Positions 5,105-10,963 of a stretch of DNA of 10,963 bases are shown here, one piece after another (positions within the stretch are counted from its first letter, which is position 1; each line of letters begins with the position of its first letter). The stretch is from Bacteroidota bacterium (GTDB lineage Bacteria; Bacteroidota; Bacteroidia; Flavobacteriales; Flavobacteriaceae). The notes under the pieces were generated by a model. The model was given only the letters and a program-made list of their open reading frames with translations. It searched no databases and was not told the DNA's origin. Made by a program: the position numbers and the translations under genes. The stretch lies in the NCBI GenBank assembly GCA_024278565.1, contig JAJRSY010000203.1:1-10963 (forward strand). Direction: 5' to 3'.

Positions 5105-6790
5105 ATGGGAAAAACAAAAAACACGACTAGGGCACAAGAATCTACCAATGCTATTGAGCGTTTGTATATTACCATGCGTCATTTGTTCAATAGGGGTTTT
5201 TACAAACCTACCGGTATATCGGGCGAAACACTTAAGAACGCCCTGCTACAATTACGCCCTGAAATTTATGGCTCGGTTGCTGAGGAAAAGGCCGAACTAA
5301 ACGGACTTATCTATGTTTTGGAACGCTTGCCAGAAGGTATCGAGCAATGTAGGTTTATCAACCTCACCTCTGATGAAGGCTATGGAAAATCGCACTTTAA
5401 AGCGATAGTGCCCCCAAAGAGAAGGCGAAACTGTTATCGTATAGATGATGAGCAAATGAATATCGAGATAACACGTGGCCGCTCTGATATTTATGATATT
5501 CTTACCCATCTTACGTTTCTTTTTATAGAATCTGAAAAAATATGCAAGCGGGTATTGATCGAGGACACCAACAAGACCATACGTGATTGGTCGAAATTGG
5601 AGGCCGCCGTAAAAAAGAGGAAATTGACCCAGGCCGAGCGTGAAATCGCCTTGATTCATACCGCTAATATTTTGGGGCGCAGTTTTGAAGAGATTTTGGG
5701 GGTATACCAAAAGTTCGCCACCAAGGGCGACCCTGAACGTTTCCTCAAAATAATATGCTGGTTGGGCAAATTGGCCATTGAGGAGGAAGTAACCGGCGAA
5801 AAACGGGTAATTACCTTTAGCGCTTTGCTGCGAGAACGTCTTGGCCACCATATTCACGGTGAAAGATGGGCGATTGCCATTAAGGAAGTCTTGGATAAAA
5901 AAAGACTTCTAGAACGGCCGATACACATTATCAGTGCCAATATGCACAGTGTGATGAATTCGCTGTTCGCCCGAAAAGCCTTATCAAAAGAATTTTCGAA
6001 CAAGGCTTCCTTAGAGATTTATGAAGCTTTGAGCTCATCTGGCAATACGGCATTGCGCAAAAAGGTGGAAACACTGGCAAAGAAGAACGGTATGATCTCG
6101 ATCGATGATGTTTCGGGCGCAAACATAGATGTTCAGCTGTTCGATATGGCAAAAATAAGTGAAGATGCCTGCTGTTATGAATTTCCGAAAGGGCTGCCAG
6201 ATAGTCAAAAACCCATTATATTCGTAATGGACTATGCTTTTGGCGAGCAGGCCTATGAGACAATCGATGAGTTGCTGAAACCATTTAGGGTTAAAGGCAA
6301 AGATGATAGTTATTTGAACGTAGCTTCCATTTCAATTATGGGCAAAGCGGGCATTCTGGAGGGCGGCAAAGGAGATTTGATGATACCGTCAGCACATATT
6401 TTTGAGGGCACGGCCGATAATTATCCGTTTGACAATGAATTCTGTGCTGCTGATTTTGAGGGGCATGGCCTTCAGGTGTTTGAAGGAACAATGGTAACGG
6501 TTTTGGGCACATCGCTTCAGAACAAAGATATTTTAAAATTCTTTCACGAATCTACTTGGAATGTAATCGGGTTGGAGATGGAAGGAGCGCATTACCAAAA
6601 AGCGATTCAGTCGGCATCAAAGATACGAAGGAGTATTCGGGAAGATGTAAAAGTACGGTACGCCTATTATGCCTCTGACAACCCCCTGAAAACGGGAAGC
6701 ACCTTGGCTTCGGGCGGTTTGGGAACCACAGGCGTAAAGCCCACCTATTTGATTACAGATAAGATATTAAGACAATTATTCAATTCATAA
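5105..6790 (+). CDS. Uncharacterised protein with nucleoside phosphorylase-like C-terminal domain
   Basis: The protein has 561 residues with no signal peptide or membrane segment. Residues 1-360 are mixed, charged and mostly helical-looking, and I recognise no family in them. From about 370 the sequence follows the landmarks of the purine nucleoside phosphorylase/MTAN superfamily: a strand (IIFVMDYAFGEQA), a glycine turn SIMGKAGILEGGKGDLMIPSA (410-430, compare SAGGL..GDIVV in MTAN), GLEMEGA (489-495, compare VEMEA) and YASDNPL (522-528, compare ISD). Thus Met492, Glu493 and Asp525 match the positions that bind ribose and protonate the base in that superfamily. Enzyme activity and substrate are not known. 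It may be the family some annotations call DUF6909, an unverified recollection. The Wzz-like gene follows after four bases. Confidence 0.75.
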   Translation: MGKTKNTTRAQESTNAIERLYITMRHLFNRGFYKPTGISGETLKNALLQLRPEIYGSVAEEKAELNGLIYVLERLPEGIEQCRFINLTSDEGYGKSHFKAIVPPKRRRNCYRIDDEQMNIEITRGRSDIYDILTHLTFLFIESEKICKRVLIEDTNKTIRDWSKLEAAVKKRKLTQAEREIALIHTANILGRSFEEILGVYQKFATKGDPERFLKIICWLGKLAIEEEVTGEKRVITFSALLRERLGHHIHGERWAIAIKEVLDKKRLLERPIHIISANMHSVMNSLFARKALSKEFSNKASLEIYEALSSSGNTALRKKVETLAKKNGMISIDDVSGANIDVQLFDMAKISEDACCYEFPKGLPDSQKPIIFVMDYAFGEQAYETIDELLKPFRVKGKDDSYLNVASISIMGKAGILEGGKGDLMIPSAHIFEGTADNYPFDNEFCAADFEGHGLQVFEGTMVTVLGTSLQNKDILKFFHESTWNVIGLEMEGAHYQKAIQSASKIRRSIREDVKVRYAYYASDNPLKTGSTLASGGLGTTGVKPTYLITDKILRQLFNS

Positions 6791-6794
6791 AAGC

Positions 6795-7805
6795 ATGGCA
6801 GAACAATTTCCACCCAATACCCCGCAACCATCTGATGAAATTGATCTGGGGCAGTTGCTTCAAATGATTGGCAGAGGCATAAAAAAGTTGGGCAATGTGT
6901 TTTTACGCCTTTTCACCTACCTCAAGAAGAACGCTTTGATATTAATTGCGTTGATTGCATTAGGTGTTGCGGCCAATTTTTTATTGAACAGCTTTGTTCC
7001 TAAAAAACTAAAGACCGATGTCATTGTTCGGCTCAACTTTGAAAGCAAGAACTACCTTTATGATGTGGTTGATGAGATAGCGTCGAACATCAAGGCCGGT
7101 AACGAATCCTTTTTCAGCAATATGGGCATTCAAGTTGCCGATTTAAAGGGTTTTCATATTGAGATAGAGGCTATTGAGAATGCTGAAGAAAAAAATGGCG
7201 ACGCCTTGATAGAAGAGATGAAGTACTTAGAAGTACTTCAAAATTTTAAAGACGAGAGCTTTGTAATCGATATTCTAAAATCAGAGCTTTTTCAGAAGAG
7301 TATTGTTGAGCATAAGATCACTTTCACGTACAAAGATTCAAAGAAAGGCTCTGGGGTTGTTGAAAAACTGCTCGAATACATAAACTCCAATTCGTATTTT
7401 GAGCATTTAAAAAATGTGTATACCGAAAACACAAAGACCCGTATCGAGAAGAACACCGTATTGATCAATCAGGTAGATAAGTTGGTGGCCAATTACACAG
7501 CGGCGATCTTGACCGAAAAAAACAGATCCGATGGCAGCATGGTGCATTTTGAGAAAGAATACCCACTGAACATAACCGATCTTTTGGAATTGAAGAAGAA
7601 CCTGATCAAGGAAATCGAAGAGAAAAAGTTGGAAATCATAGAGCAGAAGAATGTTTTGAGCATCATCAACCTAGGTAAAACGCAAGAGGTTAAAAAACCT
7701 TTTTTCAATAAGAGAATCGTAGCGATACCCATCTATTTGGTGTTGGCTTTTTTCTTGTTTTCCTTTTTTGGGTATATAAATGAAAAAGCGAAAGAAATCG
7801 AATAA
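6795..7805 (+). CDS. Wzz-like polysaccharide chain-length determinant protein
   Basis: The 336-residue protein has the topology of Wzz/polysaccharide co-polymerase proteins. A cytoplasmic N-terminus (DEIDLGQLLQMIGRGIKKL) leads to transmembrane helix 1 at about 46-67 and a large periplasmic region of about 240 residues. That region has helical coiled-coil character near 215-290 (ELKKNLIKEIEEKKLEIIEQ). Transmembrane helix 2 lies at about 308-327, followed by a short charged tail. Such proteins set the modal length of O-antigen, capsule or exopolysaccharide together with a Wzy polymerase. There is no C-terminal tyrosine kinase domain, which fits the Wzz rather than Wzc type. It is four bases after the phosphorylase-like gene and two before rfbB, a typical place in a surface-polysaccharide operon. 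Sequence conservation in this family is weak, so topology and context carry the call. Confidence 0.8.
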   Translation: MAEQFPPNTPQPSDEIDLGQLLQMIGRGIKKLGNVFLRLFTYLKKNALILIALIALGVAANFLLNSFVPKKLKTDVIVRLNFESKNYLYDVVDEIASNIKAGNESFFSNMGIQVADLKGFHIEIEAIENAEEKNGDALIEEMKYLEVLQNFKDESFVIDILKSELFQKSIVEHKITFTYKDSKKGSGVVEKLLEYINSNSYFEHLKNVYTENTKTRIEKNTVLINQVDKLVANYTAAILTEKNRSDGSMVHFEKEYPLNITDLLELKKNLIKEIEEKKLEIIEQKNVLSIINLGKTQEVKKPFFNKRIVAIPIYLVLAFFLFSFFGYINEKAKEIE

Positions 7806-7807
7806 AA

Positions 7808-8842
7808 ATGGGCAGTTCGACTTTAGGAAATCGCATTTTAGTGACTGGCGGCGCTGGCTTTATCGGTAGTAATTTCATTCCCTATTTCTTGGGGAAGAAC
7901 CCATTGGTAGAGGTCGTCAACCTTGATAAATTGACCTATGCCGGAAATTTGGATAATTTGTCGGAAACAAAAAATAACAATCGGTATCGTTTTGTCAAGG
8001 GTGATATTTGTGACCCCGCTTTGATCCAGGAGATTTTTGAAAAGCACAACATTGACACCGTCGTTCATTTTGCCGCCGAATCCCACGTTGACAACTCAAT
8101 TGAAAACCCTGATAGTTTTATTAAAACGAACATAGAAGGGACCTTTGTACTGTTAGAGGCAGCGAAAGAACATTGGTTAAAAGCACCGAACCAACCTAAG
8201 GGTGGTTTTGAAAAGGCACGTTTTCACCACATATCTACAGATGAGGTATACGGTAGCTTGGGCAGTACGGGGTTTTTCAATGAAGAAACGCCTTATGCGC
8301 CCAATAGTCCGTACAGCGCATCAAAGGCTTCATCTGACTTCTTGGTCCGCAGTTATTTTCATACTTACGGACTAAATGTGGTAACAAGCAATTGTTCGAA
8401 CAATTACGGGCCCAAACAGCACGATGAAAAGCTTATTCCCACAATAATTCGAAAGGCTTTGGGGGGGGCGGACATTCCCATTTACGGTGACGGCTCCAAT
8501 ATACGTGATTGGCTTTATGTTTTGGATCACTGTAGCGGAATAGAACTGGTTTTGAGAAATGGTAAAGCAGGCGAAACTTATGCTATTGGCGGAAACAACG
8601 AATACGATAATTTGCACATTGCCAAAAAAATCTGTAGTTTATTGGATGGTATCCATCCAAAGAAAAACGGAAGCTACCAAGAACAGATCGTTTTTGTGAA
8701 AGACAGATTGGGGCATGATTTTAGGTATGCCATCGATGCCTCTAAAATTCAAAAGGAACTGGGCTGGCGGGCAAAAGAGGATTTTGAGTCCGGTATTCGA
8801 AAAACCTTGGAATGGTACCTTACAAAACATCAAATAGCGTAA
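7808..8842 (+). CDS. rfbB: dTDP-glucose 4,6-dehydratase
   Basis: This 344-residue extended short-chain dehydrogenase carries out the second step of dTDP-L-rhamnose synthesis, converting dTDP-glucose to dTDP-4-keto-6-deoxyglucose with bound NAD. Visible motifs are the Rossmann loop GGAGFIG (14-20), HFAAESHVD (87-95), the catalytic STDEVYG (143-149) with Thr144-Asp145-Glu146, and YSASK (169-173) with the active-site Tyr169 and Lys173. RDWLYVLDHC (233-242) is also typical. Length is normal for RmlB. The ATG lies two bases after the Wzz-like stop. Translational coupling is likely because there is no room for a separate leader. Product is cytoplasmic and passes to RfbC and RfbD downstream. Confidence 0.97.
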   Translation: MGSSTLGNRILVTGGAGFIGSNFIPYFLGKNPLVEVVNLDKLTYAGNLDNLSETKNNNRYRFVKGDICDPALIQEIFEKHNIDTVVHFAAESHVDNSIENPDSFIKTNIEGTFVLLEAAKEHWLKAPNQPKGGFEKARFHHISTDEVYGSLGSTGFFNEETPYAPNSPYSASKASSDFLVRSYFHTYGLNVVTSNCSNNYGPKQHDEKLIPTIIRKALGGADIPIYGDGSNIRDWLYVLDHCSGIELVLRNGKAGETYAIGGNNEYDNLHIAKKICSLLDGIHPKKNGSYQEQIVFVKDRLGHDFRYAIDASKIQKELGWRAKEDFESGIRKTLEWYLTKHQIA

Positions 8843-8846
8843 ATAA

Positions 8847-9701
8847 ATGAAGGGAATTATTTTAGCAGGTGGTTCGGGTACAAGGTTGCACCCTATTACT
8901 TTGGCGGTGAGCAAGCAATTGATGCCCATTTATGACAAGCCGATGATTTATTACCCCTTGGCCACTTTGATGGGCGCAGGCATTCAAGAAATATTGATAA
9001 TTACTACCCCCCAAGACGCACCTTTATTTGAGAAATTGTTAGGTGACGGTTCTCAATTAGGGTGTGATTTTCAATATGCCGTACAGGAAAACCCCAACGG
9101 ATTGGCCGAGGCATTTATCATTGGGGCGGAATTTATCGGCAAAGACAAAGTAGCCCTTATCTTGGGCGATAATATTTTTTACGGATCGGGATTGGCAAAG
9201 CTCTTACAGGCCAACAACGACCCAGACGGGGGCATTATTTACGGCTATCATGTATTAGACCCTGAAAGATATGGGGTAGTGGAGTTTGATGAAGCAGGTA
9301 AGGCCATATCAATAGAAGAGAAACCAGAACACCCGAAATCAAACTACGCCGTGCCGGGAATTTATTTTTACGACAATGAAGTGGTTGAAATAGCGAAACG
9401 CATTAAGCCCAGTAAAAGAGGGGAATTGGAAATCACCGATATTAACAGGGTGTACTTAGAAAAAAGGGCTTTGAAAGTCAGTATTTTAGATCGGGGCACG
9501 GCCTGGTTGGATACAGGTACATTTGGTTCGTTGATGCAAGCCTCGCAGTTGGTCGAGGTCATTCAAGAACGGCAAGGGTTAAAAGTAGGTGCAATAGAAG
9601 AGGTCGCTTATAGTATGGGGTATATCAATAAAGAACAATTGGGCCATTTGGCAAAACCCTTATTGAAAAGTGGTTATGGGGGGTATTTGATGAGGCTTTA
9701 A
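8847..9701 (+). CDS. rfbA: Glucose-1-phosphate thymidylyltransferase
   Basis: The 284-residue enzyme joins glucose-1-phosphate and dTTP to make dTDP-glucose, the first step of the dTDP-rhamnose pathway. Motifs in order are the nucleotide-binding GGSGTRLHP (8-16), PQDAP (55-59), LGDN (106-109, Asp108 a metal ligand in the family), EEKP (157-160), RGELEITD (191-198) and WLDTG (220-224, second metal Asp). Length is close to the short RmlA type. It begins four bases after rfbB and is followed by a 157-bp gap with a hairpin, so expression may drop before rfbC. Confidence 0.97.
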   Translation: MKGIILAGGSGTRLHPITLAVSKQLMPIYDKPMIYYPLATLMGAGIQEILIITTPQDAPLFEKLLGDGSQLGCDFQYAVQENPNGLAEAFIIGAEFIGKDKVALILGDNIFYGSGLAKLLQANNDPDGGIIYGYHVLDPERYGVVEFDEAGKAISIEEKPEHPKSNYAVPGIYFYDNEVVEIAKRIKPSKRGELEITDINRVYLEKRALKVSILDRGTAWLDTGTFGSLMQASQLVEVIQERQGLKVGAIEEVAYSMGYINKEQLGHLAKPLLKSGYGGYLMRL

Positions 9702-9717
9702 CAATTGTCGCAGAAGA

Positions 9718-9767
9718 GACCTGCTAGGTTTCCCTCCTACGGCGGGCGGGCAAAAACCTAGTAGGTC
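9718..9767. repeat. Inverted repeat between rfbA and rfbC
   Basis: GACCTGCTAGGTTT (9718-9731) pairs with AAACCTAGTAGGTC (9754-9767) with a single G-T wobble. The 22-base loop carries a GC-rich CCTCCTACGGCGGGCGGGC stretch similar to the REP-like units elsewhere in the window. There is no T-tract after it, so it is not a standard terminator. The remaining gap to rfbC (9768-9858) is AT-rich with no recognised element. Confidence 0.6.
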
Positions 9768-9858
9768 CGAAAATGAGGTTTTCGTCAAAAAGCATTAGTT
9801 TATCAAGTTTTGTGCAAAACGAAAAAACAGATTACGAATTGAAGATAATAACAGTATT

Positions 9859-10404
9859 TTGAAAATAACCGAAACCCATCTTAAGGGCTGTTTTGTAATA
9901 GAACCCACTGTTTTCGATGATGATAGGGGTGTTTTTTTTGAGTCATATAAAAAAAACAAACTCGAAGAAGCCATAGGGCGACCGATTGATTTTGTTCAAG
10001 ACAATCATTCTATTTCTAAAAAGGGTGTTCTTAGAGGCCTGCACTTTCAAGTGGGCGAACACCAACAATCAAAATTGGTCAGGGTCGTTAAAGGTGAAGT
10101 ATTGGATGTTGCTGTTGATTTACGAAAAGACAGCGATACATTCGGTCAGTATTATAAGGTCAGATTGTCCAGTAGTAATAAAAAGAGCCTTTTTATACCA
10201 AAAGGCATGGCGCATGGCTTTTTAGCATTAAGCGATGAGGCCGTTTTCGTCTATAAATGCGACAGTTATTACCATAGAACGTCTGAAAGAGGAATAGTTT
10301 ATAATGACAGCACCCTTGCAATTGATTGGCAATTTCCGCTCGACAGGCTCCTGCTTTCCGAAAAAGACCGTGAGCTTCCCAGTTTTAAAGAAATGCACCC
10401 ATGA
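9859..10404 (+). CDS. rfbC: dTDP-4-dehydrorhamnose 3,5-epimerase (TTG start)
   Basis: The 181-residue cupin enzyme epimerises C3 and C5 of dTDP-4-keto-6-deoxyglucose, the third step to dTDP-L-rhamnose. Family signatures are DDRGVFFE (21-28), VLRGLHFQ (57-64, catalytic His62), VKGEVLDVAVDLRKDS (77-92), PKGMAHGFLAL (114-124), YKCDSYYH (132-139) and LSEKD (166-170, with Asp170 at the place of the dyad Asp). The start codon is TTG. No in-frame ATG or GTG lies between the upstream stop at 9796-9798 and this TTG, and the resulting MKITETHLKGCFVIEP is the usual RmlC N-terminus. No Shine-Dalgarno is seen. Its stop overlaps the rfbD start. Confidence 0.95.
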   Translation: MKITETHLKGCFVIEPTVFDDDRGVFFESYKKNKLEEAIGRPIDFVQDNHSISKKGVLRGLHFQVGEHQQSKLVRVVKGEVLDVAVDLRKDSDTFGQYYKVRLSSSNKKSLFIPKGMAHGFLALSDEAVFVYKCDSYYHRTSERGIVYNDSTLAIDWQFPLDRLLLSEKDRELPSFKEMHP

Positions 10405-10963
10405 AGCGTGTTTTAGTTACAGGGGCCAATGGGCAGTTGGGGTCGAGCATCCAAAAAATCGCAAAGAACTACCCAAAAATTGAGTTCGTTTTCCATACTT
10501 CAAAGACACTTGATATTACGAACTCCGAAGAAATAAATACAACCTTCGTTTCAGAACAATTTGATTTTTGTATCAATTGCGCAGCCTACACCAATGTGGA
10601 ACAAGCAGAGAAAACACCCGAACTGGCCTTTGCGGTTAATGCGGAGGGTGTTCGACAACTTGCTTTGGCCTGTGCTGAAAACAATGTGGTTTTGATCCAT
10701 ATTTCTACGGATTATGTTTTTGATGGTGAAAAGATGACTCCTTATTCAACGAGTGACACCCCGAACCCCATCAATGTATATGGGAAATCAAAATTACTGG
10801 GCGAAAGGTATATTCAAGAGAACCTAAAAAAATATTTTGTAGTTAGAACTTCGTGGTTGTATTCCGAATTCGGAAAAAATTTCTATAAAACTATTTTGCA
10901 AAAAGCAAAAGCCGGGGAAACGATGAAGATTTCTGAGGAACAAACCGGTTGCCCCACCAACGC
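10401..10963 (+). CDS. rfbD: dTDP-4-dehydrorhamnose reductase, 5' part (cut by window edge)
   Basis: The ATG at 10401 overlaps the rfbC TGA (ATGA), indicating translational coupling. The frame stays open for 187 codons to the window edge, roughly two thirds of a normal RmlD. Visible motifs are the Rossmann loop VTGANGQLG (6-14), NCAAYTNVEQAE (59-70), ISTDYVFDG (101-109) and VYGKSK (126-131), which holds the catalytic Tyr127 and Lys131. RTSWLYSEFGKNF and EEQTGCPTNA near the end are also typical. The enzyme reduces dTDP-4-keto-rhamnose with NAD(P)H in the last step of dTDP-L-rhamnose synthesis. Confidence 0.96.
   Translation, partial: MKRVLVTGANGQLGSSIQKIAKNYPKIEFVFHTSKTLDITNSEEINTTFVSEQFDFCINCAAYTNVEQAEKTPELAFAVNAEGVRQLALACAENNVVLIHISTDYVFDGEKMTPYSTSDTPNPINVYGKSKLLGERYIQENLKKYFVVRTSWLYSEFGKNFYKTILQKAKAGETMKISEEQTGCPTN

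Noticed and set aside
5297..5857. 186-codon minus-strand frame
   Set aside because: It lies wholly antisense inside the 561-aa gene, whose own frame has clear domain signals; no promoter or family match supports it.

Overview
The window looks like the chromosome of a marine-type member of the Flavobacteriaceae (Bacteroidota). The evidence is Bacteroidota-style -7 boxes (TAnnTTTG) at several genes, almost no Shine-Dalgarno sequences, moderate GC with AT-rich gaps, a secreted HYR-domain protein, and flavobacterial-type protein sequences. A genus cannot be assigned from the sequence alone.

Left part (1-1267, minus strand): the N-terminal 240 codons of a secreted HYR-repeat protein that runs off the left edge, then a small tatA-type translocase gene with a very strong intrinsic terminator. 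Middle (1268-2497): about 1.2 kb without a credible gene but dense in repeats. It holds a 246-bp MITE-like insertion with 13-bp perfect terminal inverted repeats and an 8-bp target duplication, a cluster of GC-rich REP-like hairpins, a nested direct/inverted repeat structure of about 300 bp, and a terminator-like hairpin.

Right part (2498-10963, plus strand): a run of eight co-directional genes. It starts with a membrane-anchored M23 peptidase and a GH3-family adenylate-forming enzyme (6-bp gap). After a 231-bp gap holding a REP-like element comes an unusual 561-aa protein whose C-terminal third resembles nucleoside phosphorylases/MTAN. It is followed closely by a Wzz-like chain-length determinant protein and the dTDP-L-rhamnose genes rfbB, rfbA, rfbC and rfbD (rfbD cut by the right edge). 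Gaps from the 561-aa gene to rfbA are only 2-4 bp. A 157-bp gap with a hairpin separates rfbA from rfbC, which starts at TTG and overlaps rfbD by 4 bp.

Together the plus-strand genes suggest cell-envelope work: RfbBACD convert glucose-1-phosphate to dTDP-L-rhamnose for surface polysaccharide, the Wzz-like protein would control polymer length, and the M23 protein acts on peptidoglycan or in its control. The GH3 and nucleoside-phosphorylase-like proteins are the least understood members. The most noteworthy items are the clean MITE with its target duplication and the phosphorylase-like fusion protein.
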